Notes under the pieces: model-generated
Told to the model about the DNA's origin: nothing
The model's database searches: none
Seen by the model: the letters and a program-made list of their open reading frames with translations, nothing else
Shown here: positions 53,547 to 64,000 of the stretch, one piece after another
Layout: every line of letters starts with the position of its first letter
How positions within the stretch are numbered: position 1 is the stretch's first letter
NCBI GenBank assembly: GCA_024196135.1
Contig: JAMQCK010000042.1
Location: 62,001-126,000 of the forward strand
Length of the DNA stretch: 64,000 nt
Origin: Pleurotus ostreatus/Saccharomyces cerevisiae fusant
Taxonomy: Eukaryota > Opisthokonta
Direction of reading: 5' to 3'
Program-made: the position numbers and the translations under genes

Positions 53547-55486
53547 ATGTTGCTGAAGCTTGTTATTAGCCAAGAAGCGCTACAATGTCAACTATGCTTC
53601 ATCAATCTTGACAAGTTCACCATCAAGCAGCGCGGAGAGCACTATGACAATCACTTCAAAGACGAAGGTCCATCCGGAACTGTGACACAACAACCTAAGG
53701 ACAGTTTCAATAAGCGCAATAGGACAACTTCGAGCTCGTCATGGAAGGAGAAGGGCAAAGGCGCACTCGACTCTATGAATTGGAAGACTCGCGACTCGGG
53801 CTTCTGGCACCCAGGTCTCCCTACACCTCCCCCATCATCCTTTACCCCCGGTGCGTCTCTCGTCCTCTCATACTTCCAATAGGTTGAGCCCGCTAATGGC
53901 ATAATCAGGTGTTATCCCCCTCCTTAAACGCGCCCTCCGTCGCTCGATCGACCGCGGGAAGACGCAGCGCGCCGTTGTATGCCACCATCGCGCTATCCAT
54001 GTCTCCAACGAGATGTTCGACCGGACGTGGGGCTGCGGGTGCGCCATACATAGTCTCAAGCTTTGCACGATCTCATTTACCCCCAGTTATCGCAACTTCC
54101 TCATGGCATGCGCTATTCTGATGGTGCAGGAGAAGCAGCCCGCATACGCGGCTCTGTTACAAAGACCTTTGGTGCCTCCAAGTGTACGAAATCTGCAGCG
54201 ATGGATCGAGGAGGCGTGGGCGGCAGGTGAGTGACTAAAGCGGTCATGAGTGCGTTGCTTACGAACTCGCACAGGCTTCGACCGTGAGGGCGCGCAACAA
54301 CTCAAGAAGCTCGTTGGGACTGGCAAATGGATCGGTACCGCAGACCTATGGGTCGCATTTGCATGTAGAGGCATACCGTGAGCCTCTCCTTGTATGCATC
54401 TCACTTCAAATGTCAATCCTCATCAGAGCGGAACTGGTTGACTTCAACTTGAAGAACCAGCCCAATGGTGAGTCTTATGTTTGACTCACTAAGCCACAGT
54501 ATTCTTTCTTCCTTCAGCTGACGCCTCTCCCAGCCGACCCCGTCATCCGATGGATCATGCAGTACTTCGATCCGCCAAACAGCCCTATACCAGCCCCTAC
54601 CGACGTCAATACCGCCCTGATGAACTCGTCGCCCATCGTTTCGACGGACAAGATGCCCATCATCTTGCAGTATAACGGTCACTCGCAGACGATTGTTGGA
54701 TACGAGCAGATGAGGGATGGGAGAGTGAATTTGTTGACGCTGGATCCGGGGCGGTGAGTGCTCCGTCGCACTGAAGTTGATAAAGTGAAAAGGGCTGACG
54801 CCGCGTCTCTCCACAGCACGCCTACCAAGCACCTTCGACAAGCTGCGCTGGCGGAGGCCGGATTCGCGCAGCCAGACGCACCATCGCCGTCATCATCGAG
54901 GGATACAGGTGGTCATCGGGGACCAGAGAATCAACAAGGTCCTTCACGGAATCAACCAACAGGCCCCTCGGACCCGCATACCGGCCCACAGGAGGCAGAA
55001 GATCGCCACCCTCACGCACACAAGATCAAAGACTTCATACAGCACGGATCCCTACGCAATCATGGAAAACGGCGCGCGCCCGAGTCACCGCCGAATCAGC
55101 GGGCAACGCAGAGGCATGCGGGGCAGGCGAGTGGGGAAAACGCGCCTACTGGTAATGCAACGCACCCTACCGCTAATGGAACGAACCCTACCGGCTCAAC
55201 TCCAACGCGTGGCAACGCTCTAGCACCCCGAGGAGGCGCCTCTGCCCCGAAGCAGGACCTTGACTGGGGTCAGACGATGCGGTTCTTTAGGAAGGATGGG
55301 AAGCAGTTGTGAGTGGCAGGGCTTCGGGCTGCTTTGGGGATGAAACCGTCCAAGGGCGCCTTACTGACATCGCTGCGCAGGAATAAGAAGGATTCTTACC
55401 AAATCCTGTACTTCCCCCTGACCCCACCTCTGACGGAAGCCGAGAAGATGAGGCGGCGGGTGGTGTATAGTACGAGGATATGCTGA
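53547..55486 (+). CDS. C78-family cysteine protease with N-terminal C2H2 finger (ZUP1/Mug105-like deubiquitinase)
   Basis: About seven exons. The N-terminus has one zinc finger (CQLCFINLDKFTIKQRGEHYDNHF-type, C-x2-C-x12-H-x4-H). The papain-like C78 core follows: DRTWGCGYRNFLMAC, whose catalytic Cys motif is formed by splicing out GTGCGCC...CCCAG, then GKWIGTADLWVAF, AELVDFNL, and the His/Asp part YNGHSQTIVGYE and LLTLDPGR. Human ZUP1 of this family is a K63-ubiquitin protease in genome maintenance; UFM1 proteases are relatives. A basic Pro/Gly/Asn-rich insert of about 150 residues interrupts the domain before DWGQTMRFFRKDGKQL and YQILYFPL. The start could be 53547 or an earlier ATG at 53458 through a very short intron. 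Confidence 0.85.
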
Positions 55487-56182
55487 GGCGATGGATGGTG
55501 CGCATGTCTTGGGCCGTACGGTCGGTTTTGCGATCTAATTACCTGGAGCTTGAACATCGGACATCTTGACGATACATCTATGCAATCTTTCTTGTACTGC
55601 TAGCTATCATACCCTCTCACTCGCGTAATCTACAATAGCAACCCAGTGGTCCATTGGCGGCCCATCACGCTCACGACGGTCCCCCGTTTGAGTCCGATTG
55701 CCATCGTACATTGATGGATACTGCGAGCGTAGAGCGATGACCTACATGTTCGCGCTCCGGTGTTGGAGGAAACTGAGATGGTGATGATAGAACCCAGGGC
55801 CGCTTTATTAACAATAAGAAACGGACAGACAGGGTCCAGTGCGTATGTACAATGTGGGCGAGGCTGACGAGTACACAGAGCGAGGACGAGACGGATGCGT
55901 AGGTGGAGGGATGATGAGGCGTGTACGTAGACGTACGCGACACGACGTACGCGTAGGAGGAGGAAAGCCACGTATACGACGACGGGGATGACGGCGTACA
56001 CGAGAACGAGGATAGGGCGGAACGTACACTAAGTGGAGACGGAGAGCATAGCCAGCAGCCGCTGGTGTTCGAGTAAGGTAGAATAAGTGTCGGGCATAGC
56101 GCTCGATGAGACGTTCCGTGAGACGAAGGGCAAGCGACAGGTAACGAAAGAGCCGGGAGGTGCGCACAGCGCCAGAGAAGGC
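55487..56182. other. Convergent intergenic region
   Basis: About 700 bases between the 3' ends of the C78 protease and HPC2 genes. A stretch around 55910-56030 is dominated by TACG/CGTACG words. No gene is recognised. Confidence 0.45.
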
Positions 56183-58095
56183 TTATTGTTGATCTTCTGC
56201 CTGTTCCCTCTCCAACCTCTTCTTGATCGCGCTCACTGAAGGAGGATTAAAAGGGAGTATATGCGGGTGATGTATGGCTTACCGTCACGAGAAATCTGTC
56301 CGGACGACACCCAGCCGTCCGGGAAGGCGGCGATGATCTTCTGGTAGAGCACCTTCCGCATGCCCTGCTCGCTCATCTGAATGACCGAGCCCTCGAGTTG
56401 GCTAGGAGTACGGGTAAGCGATGATCAAATTTGGCAATGCATTAACCCACTTCTTCTCGTTCTCAAGGCGGCAAACCTCATTGCTGAGGAGCACGAGCTG
56501 CCAGACAATGGTCTTCATCTGCTCATTCATGCGGAACTTCTTGGTGGGCGGGTTCGCGGGCCCCTTGTCCTTCTCTGGCTGCGTCGCCGGTGGTGCGTCA
56601 CCGTCGACGTCCATAGCGTCCTGCAGCTCGCGCTCCTCCGTTGGATGTCGAGTGGGCACAGCAGAGTGATTGCTGTCATCCTCGGAACGGGCACCGTTCT
56701 CAGCCGCGGCCTTCTCCTGGCGGTTGTTCCATGCAGCCAGGCTCTTCTTGTAGTCCTCCTCCGCCTTGGGAAAGCCCTCATCAGCGAGCTGCTTGAGCTG
56801 AGCGAGCAGCGCATCTTGGCGCTCGGTGAGCAGGGCGATGTGGTCGTGGAAGACAGTGCGCTTGATGAGCTTCGTCATCGTGAACTTGTTGTACGGGAAG
56901 AGCTGCGGCATGAGCGCAAAAAACGCGTCGTCGTACTCGTCCAGGCGGATCGCGAGCAGCGCGAGGTCGGTGAGCATCGGCTTGATGGACGGCGGGAACT
57001 TGCCCTTGACCTCCCAATTCTCATGCGCGATGGCGGACTTGAGGGACTCGACCATGCGCTGGATGTCCGGGTGGAAGGAGTTGATGTCGACGAGCTTGCG
57101 CTTCTTGCCGTTCTCGACGACGGTGATGTAGCGCTTGCGCTTCTGGCCGGTGACGGCGCTGTCATTGTCGGCGGCGGCGGCAGCGTGCTTGCGATCTTGC
57201 TCATCGGTGTCGGAGACGGGGATGGGGGCGTCGCGGGAGCCATCCTGGATGGCGCGGAGGGCGCTGTTGATCGCGCTGCCGTGTGATCGGCCGGCGTCGG
57301 AGGCGACGACGTTGCCGACTGTGAGTGGCATCTTCCTGGACTTGGGCTTCCGCGCGGGGCTTCTAGCGAGCGATAAGTAGGAGGACGCAGGAAGAGGAAG
57401 TACGCCGCACTTGTCCTTCATGAGGGCCACCTCGCCAGAGGAAACGTAGAACCCCTGTTGCTTGGTCTGGGCAAAGAATTTGCGCTCGTCGATGGCGAGC
57501 TCAGAGTCGTCGATGAAGGGGTCAGATACATCGTAGTAGTCTGCGCCGTATTTCTGAGGAGGAGGAGAGGTAAGTACAATGCCAGTCCGGAATAGGCATG
57601 TGAGCGTACCCGCTTCTTCCGCTTCGGGGCCTTCCCGCCTTCGTCGGGCTCGACGTCGCCCTCCTCGCCCTCGCTGTCGCCACTATCGTGGTGGACCTTG
57701 ACGGCGACGGGAGTCGGTGGTCGTTGTCCGGTCTCGCGGGCAAGTGCCGCTATATCGACCTCGTAGTTGTCGGGGCCGCCGAGGGTGATGTCGAGTCGGA
57801 TCGTCTGCAGCGGCGGACGCTCGGGTGGTGGCGGCGATCCCGACGGCGAGCGCGCGCGCTGCTTCGCCTTGGCCTTGCTGACCGGTTTCGACGACTCTGG
57901 TGGATGGAGGAAGGCGGCGGGGGCGGAAGCGGGTGGTGGGGCGACGGGCGTGGGGTCGCGAGGCGCCGGCTCGATAAAGCTGCGGTCGTCTGGTATCGAC
58001 GGCTGGCGCGATGGTGGCAGCGAGTAGACAGGCGTCGAGCGGTGGGAGGCGCTACGGCGTGGGGCCTCGGAGAGCATCTCAATGTCGGACGACAT
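56183..58095 (-). CDS. HPC2: HIR complex subunit HPC2 / ubinuclein
   Basis: A histone-chaperone component that works with HIRA to deposit H3/H4 independently of replication. It starts MSSDIEMLSEAPRR at 58095. The N-terminal part is Pro/Ser-rich. The Hpc2-related domain spans a splice junction: KYGADYYDVSDPFIDDSELA, FFAQTKQQGFYVSSG. The ubinuclein middle domain follows (FHPDIQRMVESLKSAIAHEN, GKFPPSIKPMLTDLALLAIR, FFALMPQLFPYNKFTMTKL, NEQMKTIVWQLVLLSNEVC). The C-terminal VLYQKIIAAFPDGWVSSGQI segment ends EQAEDQQ. Both conserved domains are intact. About five exons. Confidence 0.9.
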
Positions 58096-58790
58096 CGCGG
58101 CGGCGCACCAACGGCGGGCTGCGGAAAACAACGACGAACCTTCCAACTTTCTGAACTTCCGATTTTTCGCACCGCATTTTCGCTTGCATTTGCCGCGTCA
58201 TCCGTCCGCCAGCTCAGCGAACTTCCACCGCGGCCAACGTGGCCGGTTTGGGACGTCTTGCGTTCGAACCACGCCCCTGCCATGATCTTGTTCTCCATTT
58301 CTAGGTCTACTCCGCTTGTCAATTCGCTCAAAAAAGGCATGGGCAACATAATTTATACCCCGTTTACATTTACAGGCTCTTAGATACTGCCCATCTAGCC
58401 TGTGAGGCTCAGTATAAGTAGACGGTGGCGCAGGGCATCTTGAACCTGGAACCTTCCTTTCTTGGAAGAGGCCCCACAATTGATCGACATCACCTCGGGC
58501 CTCGGCGATTTCTCTTCTGCCATCACTTGGCTCGGGCACCCTCAGCTTCTCACTCTTACAGCGCATACCTCTGCAGGCAAGGCTTATCGAACGGCCCTTC
58601 ACCCTCTCTTGTGAAATTGTACTCGAGGTCCATTCAGAAAGGAAGGACCTAACCACAAGACACATCATACTCATCCACCCCCACACGCAACTAGCCAACA
58701 GAAATCCCATCCATTTGCTTGCTATGATACAGTGCTGTTTCCATCCAAGTCCATGGTTACAAGACAAGTCCGTCATCAAGCTCGTTCAAC
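58096..58790. other. Intergenic between HPC2 and HSP20
   Basis: About 700 bases carrying the HPC2 promoter and the HSP20 3' flank. No gene is recognised. Confidence 0.4.
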
Positions 58791-59354
58791 TCATGCCACC
58801 GTGATCTTCTTCGGCGTATTCTGTGCCCCGGTCTTCGGGAAGGTGACGGTGAGGACGCCGTTCTCCAGCGCGGCCTTCACCTCGTCCTCCTGCGATTCGA
58901 GTTAGCCTCTTCTTCATCTTCAGTCATAAGACGCGTGAAGAGCTTACCTTCACGCCCCCCGGCAGACGCAGCGTGCGCGAGATCTTGCCATACCGGCGCT
59001 CGCGCACCGCGTAGCCCTGCTCCTCCTTGTCCGACTCCGACTTGGTCTCGCCGGACACCGTGAGCAGGCCGTTCTGCACATTGACCTGCACGTCCTCCTT
59101 CTTCAGCCCGGGGAGCTCGAACGTCGCGGTGACGAGGTTCTTCTCCGCGTCTTCGTGGAGGTCCATCCTGGGTGATGGCGTCAGTACGGGCGTGTTCGTC
59201 GACAAGTGCAGGATGAATAGGTTACACACCTGGGCTTCAAGGTTTGGACGACATCGCTAGAGGCACCCTCGCCGCGACGACGCTGGGCCTCGCCGAAGAA
59301 CTCGTTGAAGATGCGGTCGACGTCGTAGAAAGGCTCGTAGCGGAAGAGAGACAT
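58791..59354 (-). CDS. Small heat shock protein HSP20
   Basis: An alpha-crystallin-domain chaperone that binds unfolding proteins. Three exons on the minus strand. It starts MSLFRYEPFYDVDRIFNEFF at 59354, joins at KPRMDLHEDAEKN through a GTGTGT intron, and runs through the domain (VTATFELPGLKKEDVQVNVQ, LLTVSGETKSE, RRYGKISRTLRLPGGV). It finishes with the family signature AALENGVLTVTFPK, ending KKITVA at 58791. The hydrophobic N-terminal arm and length of about 155 aa are normal for fungal HSP20. Its upstream region has a TATA box and heat shock elements (separate entries), so heat induction is expected. Confidence 0.95.
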
Positions 59355-59460
59355 CGCTGTCGAGTAGGGTAGAGGCGAGTAGAGTGTAGTGTGTTGGTTG
59401 TTGCTTGAGTCAAGTGAAGATGCTTGTACTTGTTCTGAAGAATAGGCTGGCTTTGGGCGC

Positions 59461-59505
59461 CTTTTATACGTTTGTGGACACCCGACTCGCTCGTAATTTC
59501 TGGAA
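59461..59505 (-). promoter_or_regulatory. HSP20 TATA box and proximal heat shock element
   Basis: On the minus strand the sequence reads GTATAAAAGGCGCC (TATA at 59461-59469), about 110 bases before the ATG. TTTCTGGAAAC at 59497-59507 contains TTCnnGAA, the minimal HSF1 half-site pair. Confidence 0.6.
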
Positions 59506-59624
59506 ACAAAGGAATGATTATATGACGTGTCATGACACGCTTGCGTCTTCCGAGGTCAAGTCTAGACGGTTCTCTCACCAGCTAGCGTCGTTCAGCGTTA
59601 CTGAGCGGAAGGGAGAATGCAGAA

Positions 59625-59637
59625 GAATATTCTGGAA
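59625..59637. promoter_or_regulatory. Three-unit heat shock element
   Basis: GAATATTCTGGAA is a perfect GAAnnTTCnnGAA array, the trimer site for heat shock factor, about 275 bases upstream of the HSP20 start. Confidence 0.7.
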
Positions 59638-59954
59638 TAAAGTCATGGTGTTGACGAGTCTGCCACGGGCGACACGGTGTTGGCATACACTTGTCGAGCT
59701 CTTTGGACGCATGGACTCCGCCAGCGGCGCAGTGGCGAAGGTCTTGCCAGACACCATTGGCTCCGCGATCGCGCAAAGCCAAGAAGAAAATATGAATTTT
59801 GCATTACATGGCTGTAGATCCAGCGCTTGACCGTCGACCACGCCACCTCTAGGCGATCTCCAAGGTTGCCGTGATGTGAGCACAAAGATACCACCTATGT
59901 CTGTGGTACAAGTAAGCGGGTAAGCAGGGATTTCACGCAAACAGCGAACCTCGT

Positions 59955-61391
59955 CTAGCTTCCGACCTCGACAATTCCATCTGCGGTGTCACGGTACAGG
60001 TGGATTTGGCAGCCCTTCCTCGATTGCTGCAGAGCGCGCAAGGAGGGAAGAAGACTTTGGGGATAGGTATCATGGTTGGCGGGAAACTTGAACTCCACTT
60101 GCTTCAGCTGCAGCGCGACTGTCGGGGAGGTCATACGACTCATGACCATGTCGGTCGAGAGGTAGACGCCACGGCCTTCCCTATGAGGCTCGATGATGAC
60201 TAGGCTCTCTAGCTGGTCGAGCTTGGCGAGCGAGGACAGGAAGAAGTCGGTGTGGACGACGTTGCTGTCTGATTCGAGGGTGCGCAAGGGTGGCTTGGAC
60301 CGCAGTATGAGGCTGTAGAGACTGTGGAAGGGGTCCCCGTCGTTGATTACGTCGACGTACTTGAGCGTCAGGTTTTGGAGCGCGGGAAGGTCGAGGCCGT
60401 CGAGGATATCCTGCGCGTGGTACTCGAGGGTAATCTCGCGCAGAGATGGCATGCACAGCGTGGGTGTGCTGGCGGAGAGGCGGGCGCCGATTTCACGGCT
60501 CATTGAGTGATTCGAGAATAAACCTATATGCAGCTCCTCGAGCGTTGTGGCGTACAGCGCGAGGACGGGAATGAGCGATGCGATGGGTCCATCGAACCGG
60601 TATCCCAGCCGTAGGGAGAGCTTTGTGAGATGAAGTGGTGGCAGTCCCAGTATTTCTGGTAGGGTAGCGGACTCCCCGACCTTGAGCGCGATAACCAATG
60701 ATAGCTCTCGTAGCTCCGGTGCCGGAGCGAGAAACTTCAGAGGCTTGTCGTCCTGGAAGAACGGCGACGTCAGGTATATGGAGGCCGCGTGCAATATGCG
60801 AAAGTCTGGAGGTGATATAGGTGCGTAACTGCGACAGTTTCCTTCGAGGTGAGTCTCCCTCCACCTTTCAGCATGAGGTAGGAGTTCTGCGAGAAGTGAC
60901 TGCAGAGAATGACAGTTTCTGATAAGTCTGCTGTCTACAGAGAGTGGACGCTGTCCAGACAGCGAGACTTCCATGGCAATCAGCTCGAGCGGAGCCGATT
61001 TTGGCGCGCTGATGTGCGTCCAAAGCTCTGGCGTGCTCCAGACGGCGGTACGCCACGACGAGCAGACGTGAGAGAGCGTCATCAGGGCTACCATGGTCGG
61101 ATCTCCTTCGTCTGCTACGGAGTAGATGATTATGTCCGAGAGCAGCTCGAGCGGGAGTCGGCGTACAGGCGCGAGATATGCACGGGTGAACTGCAGGCGG
61201 ACTTCGAGTGTTTCGCGCAGAGTATGCAAGCGACGAATTGCCGCATTGACGCTGTCCAGCTCAGATCCAAGGTCTTGAGCAGCTACCCGCGCTTGCAGGG
61301 ATTGCGCCGCATCCGGTATAACCCCCTCACGAAACAGTCCAATATTCGTATACGGCTGCGAACTTTGCAGAACGACATCAGCTGCATCCAC
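59955..61391 (-). CDS. F-box/LRR protein, distant member of the array family
   Basis: An intronless gene of 478 aa. It starts MDAADVVLQSSQPYTNIGLF, then REGVIPDAAQSLQARV, a diverged form of the N-terminal RSGxIPNxQ module. The F-box lies at about residues 73-122 (APVRRLPLELLSDIIIYSVA to CSSWRTAVWSTPELW). LRR-like units follow (FLAPAPELRELSLVIALKVG, LPPLHLTKLSLRLGYRF, LPALQNLTLKYVDVIND). It shares the order of elements with the array 40 kb away but is more diverged, so it is older or under different selection. Predicted SCF substrate receptor. Confidence 0.85.
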   Translation of the reverse strand: MDAADVVLQSSQPYTNIGLFREGVIPDAAQSLQARVAAQDLGSELDSVNAAIRRLHTLRETLEVRLQFTRAYLAPVRRLPLELLSDIIIYSVADEGDPTMVALMTLSHVCSSWRTAVWSTPELWTHISAPKSAPLELIAMEVSLSGQRPLSVDSRLIRNCHSLQSLLAELLPHAERWRETHLEGNCRSYAPISPPDFRILHAASIYLTSPFFQDDKPLKFLAPAPELRELSLVIALKVGESATLPEILGLPPLHLTKLSLRLGYRFDGPIASLIPVLALYATTLEELHIGLFSNHSMSREIGARLSASTPTLCMPSLREITLEYHAQDILDGLDLPALQNLTLKYVDVINDGDPFHSLYSLILRSKPPLRTLESDSNVVHTDFFLSSLAKLDQLESLVIIEPHREGRGVYLSTDMVMSRMTSPTVALQLKQVEFKFPANHDTYPQSLLPSLRALQQSRKGCQIHLYRDTADGIVEVGS

Positions 61392-62207
61392 GGCAAGTTG
61401 TGCATGAGAAGCTGTCGGATTCTTGTTGAGCTATATCATGAATCTTGGTAGCGCACTCAGTATGCTTACCCATTTTGAGACCGCCGCCTTTGCGATGACC
61501 GGTCTGGTCATGGAGTACAAAGAATTGGAAGGTCAAGCGGCCCGCGCGGTCGATGTCGGTGTTTGTGTTTGCTTGCCATTGACGGCCGGCAAATGCCGTG
61601 CAACAGGTAAACATGCCCAAACCAGAAGAGCTAACACTTGTCTCCTACCTCCAACAAGTCGTTTTCGATCAATAGCAGCGGCGTATCCATAGATAATCCC
61701 TGCTCAATTGGATCAAGGACCTCCTACGAAGCACTTTATTCATCGGTGCTCGCCGATACTCACGAGCCCAGGTCGCCGTCAAGTTGATGGCACCTGCACA
61801 CACTGTCGATATTACGAGCAACATAGCGCGATGCAGGACGAGTGAACGAATCTGCCTGAACAGCTGAACTCGGTTGGTCATTGCCGGCTATACATTTGAA
61901 CGCTGCTCGCGCTGTAGGTGGGCCTAAGGCCTGTCCTACGCTCAAAGGTATGACGCCACCACATAATCTACTCATCCATCCCCGCATCGACGCGGACTTT
62001 CAGAGCTCTCGTCCGGCCCGCGATACTATCAGCAATCACGGTGGGCATGTCCACTCTCCGAACCTGGTCATGAGACTGGCGCGACCTGGTCGAACGTATG
62101 CTGTTCGGTCACCGGATGGGTGGTGAGGACCACTCTTATAAGGGTCCGATGGAGATGCAGTCTGCAGTGCGGCCTCCGGCTTTCATTACGGGGACATTTC
62201 GCGAGAA
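61392..62207. other. Intergenic, possible small membrane-protein remnant
   Basis: About 800 bases. A short minus-strand frame around 61669-61881 contains a hydrophobic segment (MLLVISTVCAGAINLTATWA), but there is no supporting splice pattern or family match. It must also contain the beta-glucosidase promoter and perhaps its first exon. Confidence 0.35.
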
Positions 62208-64000
62208 TGCGCGCCTTGCAGTCATACGTCCGAGCTGATCTCCTTTACGCGTTGTATGCGCGAGCTGAGAGCACGACCGCGCGCAATGCCTCATCGGCGA
62301 CCTTCGCCCCGCCCCCCACGGCGGTGACAGTCACAGTAATCGACTCCATACCGTCAGCGACAGTGACCTCAGGCGCTTCCTTCCCTCCAATCGGCTCCAT
62401 CACTCCTCAGTACTCTGCTGAAGGGCTCGAGCAGTTGTGGGATGTGGTACGTCTGCCTTCGCTCATGCGTTGACGTCTTGAAACCCGACATACTAACATC
62501 GCTTGCCCAGGTCGGCCCTGTGGAAGAACCTCCATTCACGACAACTGCGACACCACAACCGACGATTGCGCTCCCTCCGCCTCCTCCGCCGCTTTACCCG
62601 GCATTCTATGCACCTGAGCCGAAGAATGTCCTTCCTGATTTGAAGTTTCCTGAGGGCTTCAAGTACGGCGTCGCCACTGCGGCGTACCAAGTCGAAGGCG
62701 CGACCAAGAACGAGGGTAAAGGACCGACTATGTGGGACTGGGCGTCGCGTCAACCTGGAGGGGTGATAGACAATACGACTGGTGAGAATAAAGTTGCTTG
62801 GACCTTTGCATAAGAAATGCTGACGCCCGGAAGGCGATGTCGTTGACCTATACTACTATCTCTACAAAGAAGACGTCGCGAGAATTGCTGCTCTGGGGCT
62901 GAACACGCATTCATTCTCGTCAGTACCTGACATATCATCTGTTGTAGTGAACTAAAAATGCCAAGACTCTCCTGGGCGAGGATCTTTCCGTTCGGTACAG
63001 CGGACTCGCCTGTGAACCAGGAGGGAATCGACCACTACTCGGATGGTAGAATGTTAAATTGCGCATCGTCTTCTCATGCTCATCTCCTGCAGTCATTGAT
63101 ACGCACTGGGAGTACGGTGTCGAGCCCGTTGTCACGTTGTGTACGTCGACCGGCTTTCTCGTCTTCTACACGCTGAATGCTTGTATAGTCCACTGGGATA
63201 CGCCGCTCGCACTACAGGCCTACTACGGTGGATTCACCTCTCCGAAGATCGTTGATGACTTCGTCAAGTGCGTATCTTCATAGATCGAATTGAAGCGAAG
63301 ACCGCTCATCTCCGCAACCAGCTATGCGAAAATTGTATTCCAAGCCTACAATGGCCGAGTGAAAACCTGGTGCGTATACTTTCTCCGCGATGTTCTGCCA
63401 TCTTACGCAGCGCCAGGTACACATTCAACGAGCCTCATGTATACTGCGACCAGATTGCCTCGTACCCGTTCAGTAAGTAACCTTCAACCATGCAATTAGC
63501 TTGTGCTAATCCATCTACGCAGACGCAACGCTTGCACCCGGCGTCAACTCCTCGACGGCACCGTATCAGTGCGCGTACAACTTGCGTGAGTGATCCTCAT
63601 GTTTCCACTTCGCCGTTCTGTCCTGACGAGGTCCTGCAGTCAAAGCGCATGCAGGGGCCGTCAAAGGTACGTATGTTGTTGCGCCGAGCAGACTGTCACA
63701 AGGCTGACCTGTTCGCTACTTATAGCCTTCCGCGCGCTCAATATCTCGGGCGAAATCGCGCTGAAGAACGATGATTTTGTGTGAGTGGCTTCCGAGTGCC
63801 GATAAATAATAGAGCATTTGAAATTTTGGGGACGATTTCTTAGCGGCACCCCGTGGCGCGCAAACACGACTGAAGATTCAGATGCTGTCGAGCGACATGC
63901 GGCGTTCCAGATTGGCATGTTTTCCGATCCGCTGTACATTACGGGCGACTGGCCGCAGATCTTGAAGGATACGCTACCTGAGGAGTACCTTCCCCGCTTT
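62208..64000 (+). CDS. GH1 beta-glucosidase, 5' part, cut by the right edge
   Basis: Glycoside hydrolase family 1, hydrolysing terminal beta-glucosides such as cellobiose. Exons in order: an N-terminal Thr/Pro-rich extension ([20 protein letters not shown]), then [74 protein letters not shown], and the acid/base motif TFNEPHVYC near 63430. Then [17 protein letters not shown] and [20 protein letters not shown], with YLPRF at the edge. The catalytic nucleophile (ENG motif) lies beyond the window. At least nine introns occur in the portion seen. The start is uncertain: ATG 62208 gives no clear signal peptide, so an upstream exon may exist. Confidence 0.85.

Noticed and set aside
55910..56030. 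CGTACG-rich stretch as a possible inverted repeat or origin
   Set aside because: Words are scattered without fixed spacing and no terminal repeats or target-site duplications are seen.
61669..61881. Small minus-strand frame with a hydrophobic segment
   Set aside because: No start context, splice pattern or family resemblance; kept only as a remark in the intergenic entry.

Overview
The window looks like part of a basidiomycete (Agaricomycete) nuclear chromosome. It is GC-rich, its genes are densely packed and cut by many introns of about 45-60 nt with GTRNGY donors, and it carries families typical of mushrooms: F-box/LRR proteins, MYND-finger proteins and tiny Cys-rich metallothioneins. I see no transposon with intact coding capacity, no rRNA, no convincing tRNA and no CRISPR array.

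Layout. 1-7.8 kb holds conserved single-copy genes: the start of an unknown gene, a Ser/Thr-rich single-pass membrane protein, glyoxalase II (GLO2), the Golgi transport protein SFT2, the mitochondrial COX1 translation factor MSS51 and the histidine-pathway dehydratase HIS3. 7.8-17.4 kb is a head-to-tail array of five nearly intronless F-box/LRR genes, all on the minus strand. A PKA catalytic subunit and proteasome subunit alpha4 (PRE6) follow. 22.1-29.6 kb has a sixth array-type F-box gene on the opposite strand, an F-box gene of another subfamily, a metallothionein and an F-box gene with an N-terminal membrane region. 30-38.5 kb has an allantoate-permease-type MFS transporter and an EDC4-like decapping scaffold. 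39-45.4 kb is a tandem trio of MYND-finger paralogues. Two more metallothioneins follow (45.8 and 47.2 kb). 47.5-59.4 kb is a conserved block: BET4, SYF1, an unknown conserved gene, a C78 (ZUP1-like) deubiquitinase, an HPC2/ubinuclein and an HSP20. The window ends with another F-box gene and the 5' part of a GH1 beta-glucosidase.

How it fits together. The housekeeping genes cover unrelated core functions and are not a pathway cluster. The accessory content is local gene-family expansion. The F-box array expanded together with its promoters, several of which carry a CACGTG box in a shared context. The MYND trio keeps the same intron inside its zinc finger. The three metallothioneins share a three-exon structure, a VDAHC signature and a CCCGCAAAC promoter word, and look like one regulon dispersed over 21 kb. 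The most unusual single observations are the metallothionein trio with its promoter word and an apparent AT-AC intron in HIS3.

Intron positions were placed by hand from splice consensus and protein-family conservation. Outer ends of several multi-exon genes are less certain, as stated for each.
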